Shown: positions 34,915-46,635 of the stretch, piece by piece | Position numbering within the stretch: position 1 is the stretch's first letter | How the letters are laid out: every line of letters begins with the position of its first letter | DNA from: Solanum dulcamara | Lineage: Eukaryota > Streptophyta > Magnoliopsida > Solanales > Solanaceae | Direction of reading: 5' to 3' | Length of the DNA: 64,000 nt | Assembly: GCF_947179165.1 (NCBI RefSeq) | Contig: NC_077237.1 | Coordinates: 14,779,523 to 14,843,522 of the forward strand | Made by a program: the position numbers and the translations under genes | Notes under the pieces: generated by a model | The model's database searches: none | Seen by the model: only the letters and a program-made list of their open reading frames with translations | Told to the model about the DNA's origin: nothing

Positions 34915-36190
34915 TTAAGGAGCACTCAACATATGAATTGTATACTCAAATTCTGACAAATCTTCATTACACTTCAACCCGGATATGAGTGAAAACTTTC
35001 TACGGGTACTGCGTAATGTGGTGTCATTTACATGAATCAAATACTCATCTTTTGAACTGTCCTCCAACTCAAGTTGCATGAAACACCTAAATATTTGTGC
35101 TTGGATAGTACAACTATGCATTGCAGTCAGATGAGCAAAGTATTCTATTTCGCAAAAGCGTCTGAACTGATCGTCTGACAAATATTTGGCCATATTATTC
35201 AATACATCAACATTTGTATAACATTGCATATGTGGTACCTCCTTTGGACCTTCTTTGATCAACAGAATCTAAGAAATGATCAAAATAGAAATGATTTTCG
35301 AATGAATTGGACTATCTTAAATAATCAAACAACATTTAAGGTAAATGTGGATACAAAAAATATTAATATAAGTTGTGCAGAATAATATGTGTAATTATAT
35401 TATATACATAAAAATAATAGATAGTCCTACACAAATGATTCAACTTATATGATTGTAATTGATATAGAATATATACAAAAAAAAAAGTCATAATGCAAAG
35501 GCAACCCAATAAAAAACTCATATACAAACAACCTAAATTAGATGTATAATTATACAACTGTTTGAACCGTATAACTATAATTACTATTTTTGTATAAATA
35601 TTGTCCAAATAATAGAAAAACTTACACAAATATTTCCCACTGCAAAAATATAACTGTTGTAGAATATATACAAAAGGTCATAAAGCAAACCCAATAAATA
35701 TTCATATACAATCAACCTAAAGTTTTGAGATGTATAATTATACAACGTTTGATTAGTATAACTACAATTATCATTTTATATAAATGTTGTTTGGTACATG
35801 TGTATATTCTCAAAATTATTTAAAAAATATACAAATAATGTATAATACAACCCAAATAACAAATATATATACAAAGAATAACTGAAATTATTTATACAAA
35901 TACAAATAATAAATATATAAAAAATAAAATACCTCATTATCTCCACCTCCATAATCCTCACTTGCAGCATCATCATCTTCACCATGTGATTGGGAGTCAT
36001 TTTTACTGGAAGATGATTCTTTTGTTTTTCTTTTTTTGTTTGAAACCAACAACTCAGATTCCGAACTTTCTTTCTTCTCTTCTCTTTTTTTTGAAACTTT
36101 TAATTTCGATTTTTGAATGATTTCTTTGTTAATGTTGGGGTCATTGTGAAACTAAGACCTAATCTCTTGTTCTGTACTATTTGCAGCCAT
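34915..36190 (-). pseudogene. DUF1985-type (Ulp1-associated transposon) gene fragment, two exons
   Basis: Exon 1 is 36190-35933: ATG, then MAANSTEQEIRS, a TAG stop, then a Lys/Ser-rich and acidic stretch (KKRKTKESSSSKNDSQSHGE, DDDAASEDYGGGDNE), ending at a GTATTT donor. Exon 2 begins at 35268 after a CTTAG acceptor, in phase 0, and runs to a TAA at 34915: LIKEGPKEVPHMQCY, FCEIEYFAHLTAMHSCTIQA, and HVNDTTLRSTRRKFSLISGL, which I recognise as the DUF1985 region found in Ulp1-protease-containing Mutator-like genes of plants. The domain is cut short and no protease part is present. The early stop marks it as a pseudogene. Confidence 0.75.
35455..35790. repeat. direct duplication (about 150-190 bp) in the DUF1985 fragment intron
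   Basis: 35460-35607 and 35653-35790 share AGAATATATACAAAA, GTCATAA-GCAAA, ACCCAATAAA, CATATACAA-CAACCTAAA, GATGTATAATTATACAAC and GTATAACTA-AATTA in the same order. Confidence 0.7.
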
Positions 36191-36964
36191 GACTTTAGCT
36201 TTAGCAATAGACCCTGCAATTACTCTGAAATCTTGAATTAGATCCAAAGAATATGATGGATGCTGAACGAAATTTGATATATACAAATATATACCTCTAG
36301 TAATCCGCTCTAAAGAAGATTGTTCATCCATGAAATGTTGGTATGTGCTTCACTGATTTTGGCGTTATTAAACTAATGCACTTGCTACTCCTTTCAGTCC
36401 TATCTAATAATGAGTACTCTTTTTGTTTAACATACAGTCATACATTGTTGAAATCCTTGGCATTGTGTTATCTAATTTGAAACAGGAGTAGACATTTGAG
36501 AATTGTTTGATTTAATATGATTTGTAATCATTTGTTGAATGCAGGAGAAGAATGTGCTTCCAAAAGAAAAGAAAGATGAGCAGAAAGTTGTGGACATTGA
36601 ACGTTGTTTTCATTTCTGTTTTTCTATTTTCTATGGTTTAAAGGAAGAACATGAACTTATCTGTTTTCATTTCTGTCTTCATCTATAAATTGAAACTACA
36701 TGAGCGTAGGTGTGTTTACTCTTCTAATCTTCTTGACTGCCATCAAATCTGTTCACATATTGCTTACCTGAAGTAAATGGCAGAAATTTTACATGTTACC
36801 ACCGATACACCGTCTGATAACTGTCCGATAATTGCTAATCTGATATCGAACCAACCGATATTTTATAGGTTGGCTAGCGGATTAGTACTTTTAAAAGCTG
36901 ATAACCGTTAAGTCAAACCATTAAGCATAATAATTCATCCAATCCGCCCGATAAGCAGTTCTAA
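36191..36964. other. intergenic with possible exon relics
   Basis: No firm gene. At 36543-36610 a block after TGCAG reads EKNVLPKEKKDEQKVVDIER, which might be an exon relic but was not identified. 36780-36960 is rich in CCGATA/CCGATAA repeats (ATCGAACCAACCGATATT), reminiscent of the ends of hAT-like elements. Confidence 0.35.
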
Positions 36965-38908
36965 TTTTAGGTTCCATGATCCCGCCATAGCGGGGTGGTC
37001 CCACTACAGATGTGCCGCTCCAGAGGGATACTGGCCGCCAGAGTGGGAGAACGTAGGACAGAACTTAAGTCGCAATTTTCTTATTTCCCCACTTCTTTCA
37101 GAGGGTAAGTCAGAGGCAAGGTTTACTGCAAAAACCCTCCAAAAGGCTGCTCTTGGTTTGGGGAGAGCAAGGTTAGCACTAGAAGGATTCCGACCAGCAA
37201 ATTTCAGGCCTACCTCGCATGTCTAACGTCTAGAATAAGGGATTGGAACCGTTCTATCTCCCCAAAGCTTCTTGGCGCCCAGGTAGGTTAGACTTCTCTT
37301 ATTTGAGTAGTAAATTTATACCCATTCCGTAGTATAGAAGGAAATTTTAATGAGAAGTCGTATAAATGAGCTATAGGTCATGGGTCACGGGTAAAAAATC
37401 GGTTGTCTCTAGTTGTTTAACTTGAAGTGACCTGGGTAAGAGGGTGATGTAATGATTTGGGAGATATTGACTGTGATATTATTTTATTTAGACGGGTGAA
37501 GTTGTAATTGACATAGTAGTATGTATAGTGATATAAAATATATGGATATTTGTGATACACCTTAGGGGTTAGAAACCTGGGTGATGGTTTTGTTCCCATA
37601 AGTGTTTTATGTACTTTTTTTGCTTCATTGTGTGCACGTGTGCATCTGAATAGGGAAGTATACTATTTAACAGGTGAAATGATCATTTGTTGGCTTGTTT
37701 TGTGATGAATCTATTCTTGGTGACTTAATATGGACTGTTGTGGGTATTTTGTGGTTGATTTACGGTATCACATTCTGACACATAATTGGATCAGGTGTCA
37801 CGTTTCGACACATTCTTGGATCGGGTGTCACATTCCGATACGTTCTTGGATCAGGTATCATATTCTGACACATATATGGCTGATTTGGGTCCCCTAAGAG
37901 GTCCAAGTGTGTGTTTAGATGGTTTCACGAGAGGACCCAATGATATTTATAAATTGTGTGATAGTGAGGGTAAATGTTAGTGAGGTCGGGAGAAGGGACT
38001 TAAAAAGGAACCCCGATGATTCATGGTATGTTAGTACTAAAGAACTGCGAGTCCGTATAGACTTATTCATGGGTAAGATGGGGGACCTTGTTAGTCCACG
38101 ATGTGATATATGTTATATTTTATACCTTCAGGTCTGGGGGTGGAGGCTGCTTATTGGCAGGGAGTCGTTCTCTTTGGAGTTGATATCGGAAATAGTGGTA
38201 GTAGTAGTGTTTACCTAGAATTTAGAGTTATTTATGAGGTGTGGTTATGGAATGGCTAGGTCCTAGTGTTGTGAGACAAATGGGTCAAGACCAGTGATAG
38301 TTGTGTAGTACCATTGAGTGGCTAAGGTTGTTGTCTCGTAAATGCTAGAATTGGTAGTGAACCCGTGGTTAGTAGAGTGGTGAAGACTATAAGAGTGAGA
38401 GTAAGGAGTTTATTAGTAGGTTTGGGGGACATGCTTATAAAGTTTAATTATTATGATTGCTCTTATTTTCCTGTTCATATATATGCAGTGGGTATTAGAT
38501 TGTTCGATGATGCCTACCAGTACGTATTATTTGTACTGATATTACTCTTGTTATGCCACTTGGCATAGTTTGGTTGCAGGATCAGTAATGTCTCTTAGGT
38601 AAAGACGAAGACGATTCTCAGCAGCTTCTATGTTTCCTTCCTTATAGTGGGAGTTGTGTCATTATTTTATTTACATATTTTACTCTTAGAAGCTCTGGTA
38701 CCTGTCCTATACTAGTATTCATGGGGGAGGGGGGTTTAGGCGTTATTTTGTATAAACTGTATTACTTCAGACTTACTAGAAATTTTTTAGCTTTAAGTAC
38801 TCAAGTTGATATAAATTCCGCAATGTTTTTCATAGAAGGGGGTTAAGGGTTCTCCTATTTAGGTCATAGAGGGGGTGCCCACACATTCCGGTGGGTTGGA
38901 TCGTGACA
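36965..38908 (+). mobile_element. LTR fragment of the family seen at the left window edge, opposite orientation
   Basis: Ends GGTTGGATCGTGACA at 38908. It contains CCCGCCATAGCGGGG (36972) and the fourfold 30-bp repeat at 37768-37887, both present in reverse complement within 1-900. No internal coding region or primer site follows. The left limit is only approximate and no target duplication was found, so it may be a truncated solo LTR. The plus-strand open frames within it are not supported as genes. Confidence 0.7.
37768..37887. repeat. four tandem 30-bp units inside an LTR
   Basis: Units at 37768, 37798, 37828 and 37858, consensus TCACATTCTGACACAT then TTGGATCAGGTG. Same repeat as at 72-191. 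Confidence 0.85.
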
Positions 38909-40730
38909 TTAATAAATCATCTTATATTGATAATCTAAAAAGTCTTGATTTATATTATGTTAAGCGTTGGTTACTACTTCTCGACAAGAGATTAGCTCAC
39001 GATTTCACTTTGTAATTGAATTCTTACTTAGACCGCTCTATGTGGAATTCGACCCTGACCTTATACATTGAATTTATATTGCTAGTAATCGCCTACATGT
39101 TAAAATTGGATGTGTTTTCCATTAAAATTAATTACACGAATGAGCACTTTGTTGAACTATAATGGCACAGAAGAACTCAATTTTTAACGGATGACACATA
39201 TAATTCTTTTCTCAAAGTTCGATTGCATATTTAAGTTTTTTTTAAAAAAAAAATATTTCTATACGATATTTGGTATTTATAAAAAGTACTGGATAATGTA
39301 TTAAAGTATATAATTAGTTGCATATACATTTTTTGTATATTATCATAATACTAATAAATATATAAAATAATATTAGTACAACACTAATTATTTAGATATT
39401 TAAATTTTGACTACTCTATCTTGATTGAGATATATATTTTTTTGTGCAATTGTTTAACAAAAGGAATTTCTTTTGAATATTTCTACATATCTAAGATGTT
39501 AGTATGATATAATTGAGATGTTTCTTGAAAAGATAAAGTCATAATTCTCTATTATATGAATGTATGTAAATCAAAATCGAATAAATTATGATTACTATTT
39601 ATCGTACCACAAAATATCAAAATCAAACTTTAAAATACTGACCAAACTAAATTAATTTGATATAATAAATAATAACGTATTTTTAAAAATCCAAATTTTA
39701 AAAAACTATACCATAGTCTGACATGATAAAAAGAGCCTTCTCTGTTGTAAAATGTGAGTTTTTGGAACAATCATTTCTTTATTGAACTTGTTTGTTTTCA
39801 GTTACTCACCAGTCACCATACACTAGAGGATTATCAGTGATTGCCTACTTATTTTACACTTGGAACTTCTGGTCAAATCAATTTATAAACTTATTTTTAG
39901 CTTTTGGACTTATTTGCCTAATGCTAACTTTAAGCCATAAAGTTCTTAAAGTCAGTCAAAAATAAAAAGTTAGAATTTCTAACTTTTTTTTCTAAGTGCT
40001 TAAAGCTATTTTTGTTTGACCATGAAAATTATTTTTATATCTCTTATATTCTAACTAAATTTCCAAACTGTCCTTTTTATTCTTTTAATCCTAAAATTCA
40101 AATATTTATTTTTAACATAAGCACTTTTATCCAAACACTCAGCTGCTTATTTATAAAAATAATTTTCAGCACTTTAAAATTTTAAAAAAACTTCATACAT
40201 AAAAGTTATTTTTTTTAAGTCCATTCAAACGATCTCTTATTGGTTGAAAGGAATGGTGTAATGGACACCAACACCACTTTTTTAAAAAAAATCAATTGTC
40301 TAATTTCTTTTATTGTTGTTGTCAGTGCCTTCTATAATTATTATTTTTCAGAGAAAGGCAATAATAGTACGTATAACTAAAAACTATTTAAAGCTACAAA
40401 TGAAAGTTTTAACACTAATTCTACATTGACCAATTAATGTTTCGAAATTGAAATGAAATAAAGAACAAAAAGTGGCATGCAAAAGGATTTTTTTTCATGA
40501 TAATTAAGTTAGGTGAGTCATATTAGATTAGCTGATGATTAATCTCGTGTTTCATATAAGACAAAGTTATAAATCGTATGAGGGAAAGCATAATTGACAT
40601 GATGTTTAGTTCATGGGTTTCAAGTAAAAAACAATATTCTCGTGTTGAGATCAAGTAATAGGGTGAAATGGTATGGACTTATTTATGGGTTCACGTGCAC
40701 TTGGTCAAATTTTGTATTTATTTTGCAAAA
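38909..40730. other. AT-rich intergenic
   Basis: No gene. 39880-40230 (from AACTTCTGGTCAAATCA to AAGTCCATTCAAACGATCTC) looks like a decayed MITE-type repeat with TTTTTAAC/AAAGTTA-rich ends, but no clear inverted ends or duplication were found. Confidence 0.4.
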
Positions 40731-40734
40731 AAGA

Positions 40735-41355
40735 TAAAAATATCCTTAAAATATATGAAATTGAATAAAAATGTACTTAATCAATAGTTTGATCCAATAA
40801 TTTAGTTCAAAAATATCTCTACTATTAACAGTTTGTCCAAAAATACCATTATTGTTATTTAAGGGTCAAAATGCCCTTTTTCTTGTAAAAATATTAGTAT
40901 ATTTTTATTTTTAAGCATATTATATTTCTAATAAAAATATTACTATTAAAGAACCCATTTCTTGAATCATTTCTTTAAAAATCACTTTGACTAATAAATA
41001 TATAGGAAAATTGTTTTCTTCTTTATAATCTCATTTAAACAATTAAAATAGAATAACTTTATGTACCTTCTTCACTGATAATATATCATAGTAATTGGAA
41101 CATTAATTTTCACTGAGATAATGATAATTTTTTTAATAAAAAATATTTGTATTTCTTAATCTTTTCAAATTGAAGTAGAATAAGCATTTCGTAATTAAAA
41201 AAATCACCATTAAAAATGTATTTAAAAAGAAAAAAAATTATTTGAAAAAAAGCATTTTGACCCATTAAGTAATAATAGGGACATTTTGGACCAAAATATT
41301 AATTAAGAATATTTTTGTTTAATTTCGCATATTTAAGGGCATTTATAACTTTTTT
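40735..41355. mobile_element. MITE-like element with long inverted ends
   Basis: The left end (AAAAATATCCTTAAAATATA, GAATAAAAATGTACTTAAT, GGGTCAAAATGCCC) recurs inverted at 41260-41355 (GCATTTTGACCCATTAAG, ATTAAGAATATTTTTGTTTA, CATATTTAAGGGCATTTAT). The inverted arms are about 100-150 bp with indels. No coding capacity and no target duplication identified. Confidence 0.6.
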
Positions 41356-41805
41356 TCATTTATTTTCTATGTGTACTAATAAATTTACTAAATATCTATA
41401 AATATTTGACTACAAATTTAGTTATTAACATAATATTATCTTGAACTCACTATAACAAAGTATTAACTTTAAATCTTGAATCCGCCTTTGTACACCAACA
41501 TATTTTATTTTAATCTTTTTTCCGTCATTTTTAAACTTAATTAAGAGATACTATCTATGCTCATTTTGTAAAGTTCATTAATATTGTGAAGTTAAATAGT
41601 TTTATATCCGACAGGAGTTTGAATATTTATTTGTTGCGATTACATTTTAAAATTCTGAAATTTTCAATTTACTTTTAAGAAAACAATTAATGTTTATATT
41701 GACATCAAAATTAGATAAGTCGACACTTTTTTTCACTCTTTACTATCTCTGTCGGACAGCGAGTATCAAATAGTACAATAAAATAATTTAATTACAAAAT
41801 AGTTA
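41356..41805. other. AT-rich intergenic
   Basis: Nothing recognisable. Confidence 0.5.
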
Positions 41806-42770
41806 AAATGAATGGAAAAGGCCTAAAATATCCTCGAACTATTGGAAATGGTATAAAAATGTCCCTCATCCATCTATTAGGCCTAAAAGGCCCTTAACAT
41901 CTACCTTTAGGTCCCAAAATGACTTTTTCTTTATCGAAAAATGGCATTTTAGGCCCAATAGATGGATAAGGGCATTTTTTTTTACCATTTTCAATAGTTC
42001 GATGGTCTTTTAGTCCCTTTTCTGTAATTAAAATTCTGGTAAATAAATTTTGATTTATAATTAATTTTAAATAATTAAATTATAATCAATAGATGACCGC
42101 CACGTGTTTAAAAAAATTATTCAAATTATTTAATTAAAATTTTGTTAAATAAATCTTGATTTATAATTAATTTTAAATAATTAAATTGTAACAAATAGAT
42201 GGCCGCCACGTATTTAAAAAAATTATTTAATTAAAATTCTATTAAATAAAATTTTATTTATAATTAATTTTAAATTGTTAAATTGTAACCAATTGATGGC
42301 CTCCACATGTTTAAAAAATTATTTAAATTATTTAATTAAAATTATGTTAAATAAATTTTGATTTATAATTAATTTAAAATAATTAAATTATAACCAATAG
42401 ATTGCCTCCACGTATTTTAAAAAATTATTCAAATTATTTAATTAAAATTTTGTTAAATAAATTTTGATTCATAATTAATTTTAATTAATTAAATTGTAAT
42501 CAATAGATGACCGCCACGTGTTTAAAAAAATTATTCAAATTATTTAATTAAAATTATGTTGAAAGGGCCTAAAATGCCCTCGAACTATTGGAAAATGGTA
42601 CAAAATGTCTCTCATCCATCTTTTGGGCTTAAAATATCATTTTCCGTTAAAGAAAATGTCATTTTTGAACCTAAATATGGATGTCAAGAGCATTTTTGGC
42701 CCAATACATGGATAGAGACATTTTTGTACTATTTTCAATAGTTTGGAGTCATTTTAGGCCCTTTTTCGTA
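41806..42770. mobile_element. non-autonomous repeat element: two palindromic flanks around five tandem units
   Basis: Left flank 41806-42025 and right flank 42555-42770 are about 215-bp copies of each other, each itself an imperfect palindrome (CCTCGAACTATTGG near the start, CAATAGTTCGATGG near the end; CATCCATCTATTAGG against CCAATAGATGGAT). Between them are five units. The flank sequence belongs to a repeat type common in Solanaceae introns and intergenic DNA (from memory). It has no coding capacity. Confidence 0.7.
42026..42545. repeat. five tandem units of about 97-106 bp
   Basis: Units start AATTAAAATT at 42026, 42132, 42229, 42334 and 42440 (lengths 106, 97, 105, 106, 106), with a partial sixth at 42546. 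Each ends with ATAGATGACCGCCACGTGTT or a variant followed by AAAAAATTATTCAAATTATTT. Units 1 and 5 have the G-box core CACGTG; the others read CACGTA or CACATG. Confidence 0.9.
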
Positions 42771-42945
42771 AAATGAATTATACACTCTCGAGGGTTGACT
42801 GAATTAATTGAGTGGGTGATTTTTCACGTGGGAGATCTATGATCAATTTTCCTGATCACTATCAATCTTCTAATGCAGTTTACATCCTCTATATAGTTTG
42901 GGAGCTATTTCATTGGAGTAGATTTACACAGTCTGAATTCAAAGG

Positions 42946-44027
42946 ATTGTGGCTAGGGGTGGGCGTTCGGTATTCGGTTCGGTATTTTTAAAGTTCGGGT
43001 TCGGTAATCGGTAATTCAAAGTATATACCAAATATCGAACTTTCAAACTTCGGTTCGGTAATTCGGTAATCGGTAAATAAAACTTCGGTTCGGTACGGTA
43101 TTCGGTAATACCATATTTTTTTAATAGTTAATATACAATAAAAATTTATCCGCATTTAATATTTACATTAACCTAAAGAATACATATCTTAACTTACATT
43201 TTTATTACTACACCATAATTAAGTAATATATGCATTTTAACTTGCCGAATATCGAAATCGAAATTGCTTGTAAGCCGCATTCTACGGAGGAGAAATGATA
43301 CATCATAAACAAAGAGAAAATAATTTATGAATCGATACAGAATAAAAAAAATATTACCATGTAATAAAAATAATGAAAAAGAGTGAAAACAAAAATCTCT
43401 AATATATCATACATAATTTTTATACATATGTTTTTCTTTGAATTATCCAAAAACTCTACATCACTGCACTAATTATTAATTAGTTCCTCCAAAGATATGA
43501 AAGAGTTGGAATCTTTCGTTTTCAATGTAACTACCAAACAATTTATGTAGATAACTAACGTGGAAATCATGCAAAGTGAAATTAGAATTCTTAATCAATT
43601 GCATAAATTTGAAATTAGAATTTATAATTTTTACATGTACATGAATTAAATTTTAGCAGTTATCCATAATGTACGTGTAAGTGTGCATATAATGATATAA
43701 TATACGGTAAACGTGGGAAAGTTGAAATGAAAATGGTAAGGAAAATGAAAAAATGAGATAGTTTCCTCTTACTATACTCTTATTTTTTGGTAAATTTTTT
43801 TCCAGTTTTTTTGTAAAAAAAAAAAAAAAATTAAAAAAGTTCGGTATTCGGGAAATCCCGAATCCCGAAACCAAAATCCCGAATACCGAAACTGAAATAC
43901 CAAAATATTAATTTCGGTACCGAATACCGAACCGAAATATCGAATTACCGAATACCGAAATACCGAAATAGCCGGTTCGGTTCGGTAATTCGGTTTTCGG
44001 TATTTTATGCCCAGCCCTAATTGTGGC
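42946..44027. mobile_element. hAT-like non-autonomous element with perfect 8-bp target duplication
   Basis: The element proper is 42954-44019 (1066 bp). Terminal inverted repeats are TAGGGGTGGGCG and TGCCCAGCCCTA (10 of 12 positions pair). It is flanked by ATTGTGGC at 42946-42953 and 44020-44027, the 8-bp duplication expected of hAT transposons. Subterminal regions on both sides are dense in TTCGGTAATTCGGT / ACCGAATACCGAA motifs, which could be transposase-binding repeats. The interior has no transposase; open frames there are incidental. Confidence 0.9.
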
Positions 44028-46635
44028 TACAAATTTCCACGGTGTTTCAAAAAAAAGAATTATATAACTACATTTTATACAGTGAATGAAGTAATTCCTC
44101 TCCATACATATATCTCTATCTCGAGTTGTGGATATGAAAAAATTCTTATGAAAGTGCTACTAATAAGTCCTATATCCAACATAAATTTAAATTACTCAAA
44201 CTTTAATACAGACACCAAACATCAAACAAAAATCAAAATAAAAATATACATAACGGAAAAGGATAAAGGGGACTTTTTTTTTTTAATAATAAATGGGACT
44301 ACAAAAAGAAGGAAAAGGGGGAAGAAAGAAACAAAAATAAAGTAATTTGCACGAGGGAAGAGGCGCCCATTTTCTCTTTTTGTTCTGCGCAAAACCCGCA
44401 AGAAATTTGCCTCGACGTGCTCCTAACCGCTTCTTTTATGAAATATTAATTTTATTTCTTTTCGTATTATGGAAAAATGGTTTGAATATACTCTTAAACT
44501 ATTTAAAATAAATTAATTTTAAATGTCTTCCAACTAACAAAATAAATATAAAATACCCGTATTTCTAACTATTGCTCCAAAAGACGAAAATTTTGTACAA
44601 ACCCAACCGTGAAAAGTAACCCTGAACCCAAACCTATAATGAGGGAAATAAATAATTTTAAGAAAGTTGGACTTTTTCAAACGGTTCTAAAAGGCTTTAA
44701 AACCTTTTCCAAATGATAATCAGATTATTATTTTATCCTTTAAACACTTATTATATGTTTTCTTTAAAAGAAACTAATTTGTATTGTTTCATAAAGAAGA
44801 TAGATGTCCGTAGACCCATATAATAACAATAGAGTCGATCTAATTTGGGAATATATTTTCCCTTAAAGAAACATCTTTCAAAAAGAAAATAGCAATTCTA
44901 GCTAGACTATACGTAATTTGAGTTAATTTTTTTTCTAAAATATGTACAATATTTACATGATCAAGTGAGGACAAATATGAATAAATAAATATTCAGCCTA
45001 AGCGCGGACTATTTAAGCAGATTCAAGCTCACTGCTACATAATCTACACCGATCCAATAGTAATACTCTTGAATTGTTCCCCCTAGGATACAACAACCTA
45101 ACAAATTTGTACAACTCAAGCAACTTCACATTAGTTGAAGAGTTCAAAACTCCACAAAAAAAACCCACTTTCCTTCAACATATAAATACTCTCTTTTGTA
45201 TAGTGAATATATTGAAGACTTAGAATAATTTATTTGTCTCAATTCTCTCTTTCACTACATTAACCTCAATATAAACACAATATAAACTTCTCATCTTTTC
45301 TTACACTTTTTTCTCTTGTACATAAATCTATCACAATTTATAGGTGAAGAATTCTTTCTTGCAATTAATAGGAAGATTATGCGTAGTAAATTGGCTAAAT
45401 GAATGGCCAAAGGTTACATAAGTTACAAGAATAAAGAGGTAGAATAACAGTAAAATGAAGAATTGATAGTTACAAAAGTTACTAACAACTAATAACCACA
45501 TTCTACCACCATTAATGAGAGTAAAGAGGCACAAATATAATGTCCACCAATTGACATAACATGATACATAATGTGACATATTATTTAATTTTATTAATAT
45601 TAAAATGTCACACTAACAGTAATTATTGCTTTTGAAAAATATATACTATACTTGTCTAAGTAAAAAAAAATGGATACAGTTGCAAGGAGTTTATAATTGC
45701 CTCTTGAGGACCAATATGTAACTTTGGTAAAAACTTTGGGTATAATTGATATATCTATGAACTTTAAGGTACTTAAGTGAAAATTACCTTTCCATTTAAT
45801 GAGCATAAGACAAATTAAAAGGTACCTTGCCATTAACCAATTAATTGGTCCTGACATGCTCAAAATTTACTGCAAATATATACACATAGGAATCTATAAA
45901 GCCATTGAAGTAGTCTGTTAAATAAAGGGGCAAAAGGATCAGATTACATAGAAATATATTGTCAAAGAGCAGTAAAAAAGCAAGATTCAGATCTCAGAAT
46001 GACCAGAAAAAACACTTTAATAAGAAAATTAAGAGGAATATTCTATAAAATAAATAAATTTTAAAAAACCAAACTTGTTGATTTTAAAATGTAGGGAATA
46101 TCCACTAATGTATATTCAATTGCAGTTTTTTTTTCTCTGTAAAAATGTAGGACCTCACGTAGTGGGTGCACTACCCCACTAATACTGGTCTCTTCTACGT
46201 AATATAAAGTAAAATACTACTACTTCTATTTGGCAAATTTATGGTCAAATAAAATTATTGTACTTTGGTAGAATATAGTCGAGAAAATTATAATATTTAC
46301 GGTTATTCTTCCATCTACACCGAAAGCTTACTAGCTTAACTATGAGATTTTGTGTTTGGAAAAAAAAATATTTGATATAAATATATTTTTAATTTCTTCT
46401 TAGAATGTATAGAATATTTATGAAAAATTCTTTAGTTAAAATATATTTGTGTATGAAGTTACTAAATATATAGGAATTCGTTTAAGGACGGATCCAATAT
46501 ATATTATTTAATTTGTTTAAATTTATGTGGCACAAATGATATCATGAGATTCAATCAAATTTTTATATAATTTTAAAATATTTTAAGTTTTTAATTATTG
46601 TAATAAATAATACTTTTAACGTAATTTTTAAATAA
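44028..46635. other. intergenic, no gene seen
   Basis: AT-rich, no coding motif. The open frame at 44007-44345 starts in the hAT-like element and is Lys-rich low complexity. 45000-45260 has a promoter-like look (CATATAAATACTC at 45179) but no supported gene follows. Confidence 0.4.

Noticed and set aside
44007..44345. Plus-strand frame of 112 codons
   Set aside because: Starts in the hAT-like end, Lys-rich low complexity, no domain.
44990..45260. Possible promoter and gene start
   Set aside because: TATA-like CATATAAATAC is present but no coding sequence follows.
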